Assembly: GCA_029820295.1 (NCBI GenBank)
Contig: JALGVA010000019.1
Location: forward strand, 1-48,386
DNA length: 48,386 nucleotides
Reading direction: 5' to 3'
Source: Candidatus Zipacnadia bacterium
Lineage (GTDB): Bacteria > Armatimonadota > Zipacnadia > Zipacnadales > UBA5352
Positions 48,071 through 48,386 of this stretch are shown here, piece by piece. The translations under genes and the position numbers were made by a program. Position 1 is the first letter of the stretch. Each line of letters opens with the position of its first letter. Below the pieces are notes generated by a model that saw only the letters and a program-made list of their open reading frames with translations, had not been told where the DNA came from and did not search any database.

Positions 48071-48386
48071 GGCGAGGGCCCCAATCGGCGGCAGGTGATG
48101 CGGCGCGCGGGCCTTCGCGCCTTGCCCTGCGCAGACCTGCGCGGGCCCTCGTGGGTTCGGTCTACGGCCGCGTCGATCTCCCATGATGCAGTGCCGCCGG
48201 GAGGCGTGGCATGCTCTCACGCGTGCCGTCGAGCGGCCATCGTGACCCCGCTCAGAGGCGGTCTGCGCCACCGGCAGGAGCATCGGTTTTAGGTTGTGCA
48301 AGTTTTTTGGTCGTTGAGGCAGGTACTCGTGTATAGGTTTGCGAACATTCTCATGTGGACACTGATCGAGCGGAGCAATGGCAGCT
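48071..48386. other. Window-end segment without a supported gene
   Basis: The first 230 bases look non-coding on both strands. From about 48290 the sequence becomes AT-richer (AAGTTTTTTGG, GTATAGG), which may be a promoter zone, and an ATG at 48353 opens a frame that leaves the window. No assignment is possible. Confidence 0.3.

Overview
The window is about 48 kb of very GC-rich, densely packed bacterial chromosome. Housekeeping genes (valS, dnaG-rpoD, rsmI, nadE, thiC, isocitrate dehydrogenase) are mixed with genes typical of free-living or particle-associated degraders: a sulfatase, a secreted sugar-binding glycosidase-like protein, an esterase, a UroD-like methyltransferase and two large OPT/DUF6785-type membrane proteins. 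That mix, and the GAAC-N4-GTTC type SOS box, suggests a lineage near Armatimonadota or another Terrabacteria-type phylum. This is an inference from gene content; no rRNA is present to confirm it.

Layout. 1-3.1 kb (+): the 3' part of valS and two unknown genes. 3.1-14.9 kb (-): dnaG, an extraordinary primary sigma factor, a tRNA(CAU), a 1322-residue SIR2-like/STAND/HEAT/PQQ-propeller protein coupled to a TPR lipoprotein, an aminotransferase and isocitrate dehydrogenase. 15.2-18.5 kb (+): a secreted 5'-nucleotidase and a translationally coupled triple-repeat exported protein. 18.6-24.5 kb (-): a thiC - glycosyltransferase - SurA/PpiC - nadE - rsmI transcription unit with a near-consensus promoter. 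24.8-28.1 kb: a small membrane protein, a UroD-like gene on the opposite strand, and a three-gene thiol-redox operon. 28.2-32.2 kb: an OPT-like transporter and a restriction-modification pair (NotI-like nuclease plus D12 adenine methylase). 32.3-33.7 kb: a sulfatase. 33.9-36.1 kb: a compact cluster of small four-helix membrane proteins of unknown function. 36.2-38.5 kb (-): an exported VIT/VWA protein. 38.8-42.9 kb (+): an SOS-controlled DUF6504-like/DnaE2 mutagenesis unit carrying unusual repeats. 43.1-48.1 kb: a second OPT-like protein, a secreted glycosidase-like protein and a convergent esterase.

Most notable observations. (1) The primary sigma factor is interrupted between regions 1.2 and 2 by about 320 residues of SbsA/Big_5-type Ig-like repeats that begin and end with complementary half-domains. 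(2) A SIR2-like/nSTAND/HEAT/eight-blade PQQ-propeller protein has an Apaf-1-like layout, has lost SIR2 catalytic residues, and overlaps a lipoprotein gene by ATGA. (3) A perfect 16-bp palindromic SOS box lies between the -35 and -10 of the dnaE2 unit, a heptamer tandem repeat occupies the dnaE2 ribosome-binding region, and a palindrome-bearing insertion lies inside the DnaE2 protein. (4) The 33.9-36.1 kb membrane cluster looks like an undescribed small system. (5) The thioredoxin reductase homologue has lost its NADPH-binding motifs.

Five promoters could be read by eye (thiC, OPT-like 1, thioredoxin operon, membrane cluster, dnaE2 unit). All have exactly 17 bp between TTGNCN-type -35 and TANNNT-type -10 hexamers, so the DNA-recognition regions of the odd sigma factor are expected to be normal.
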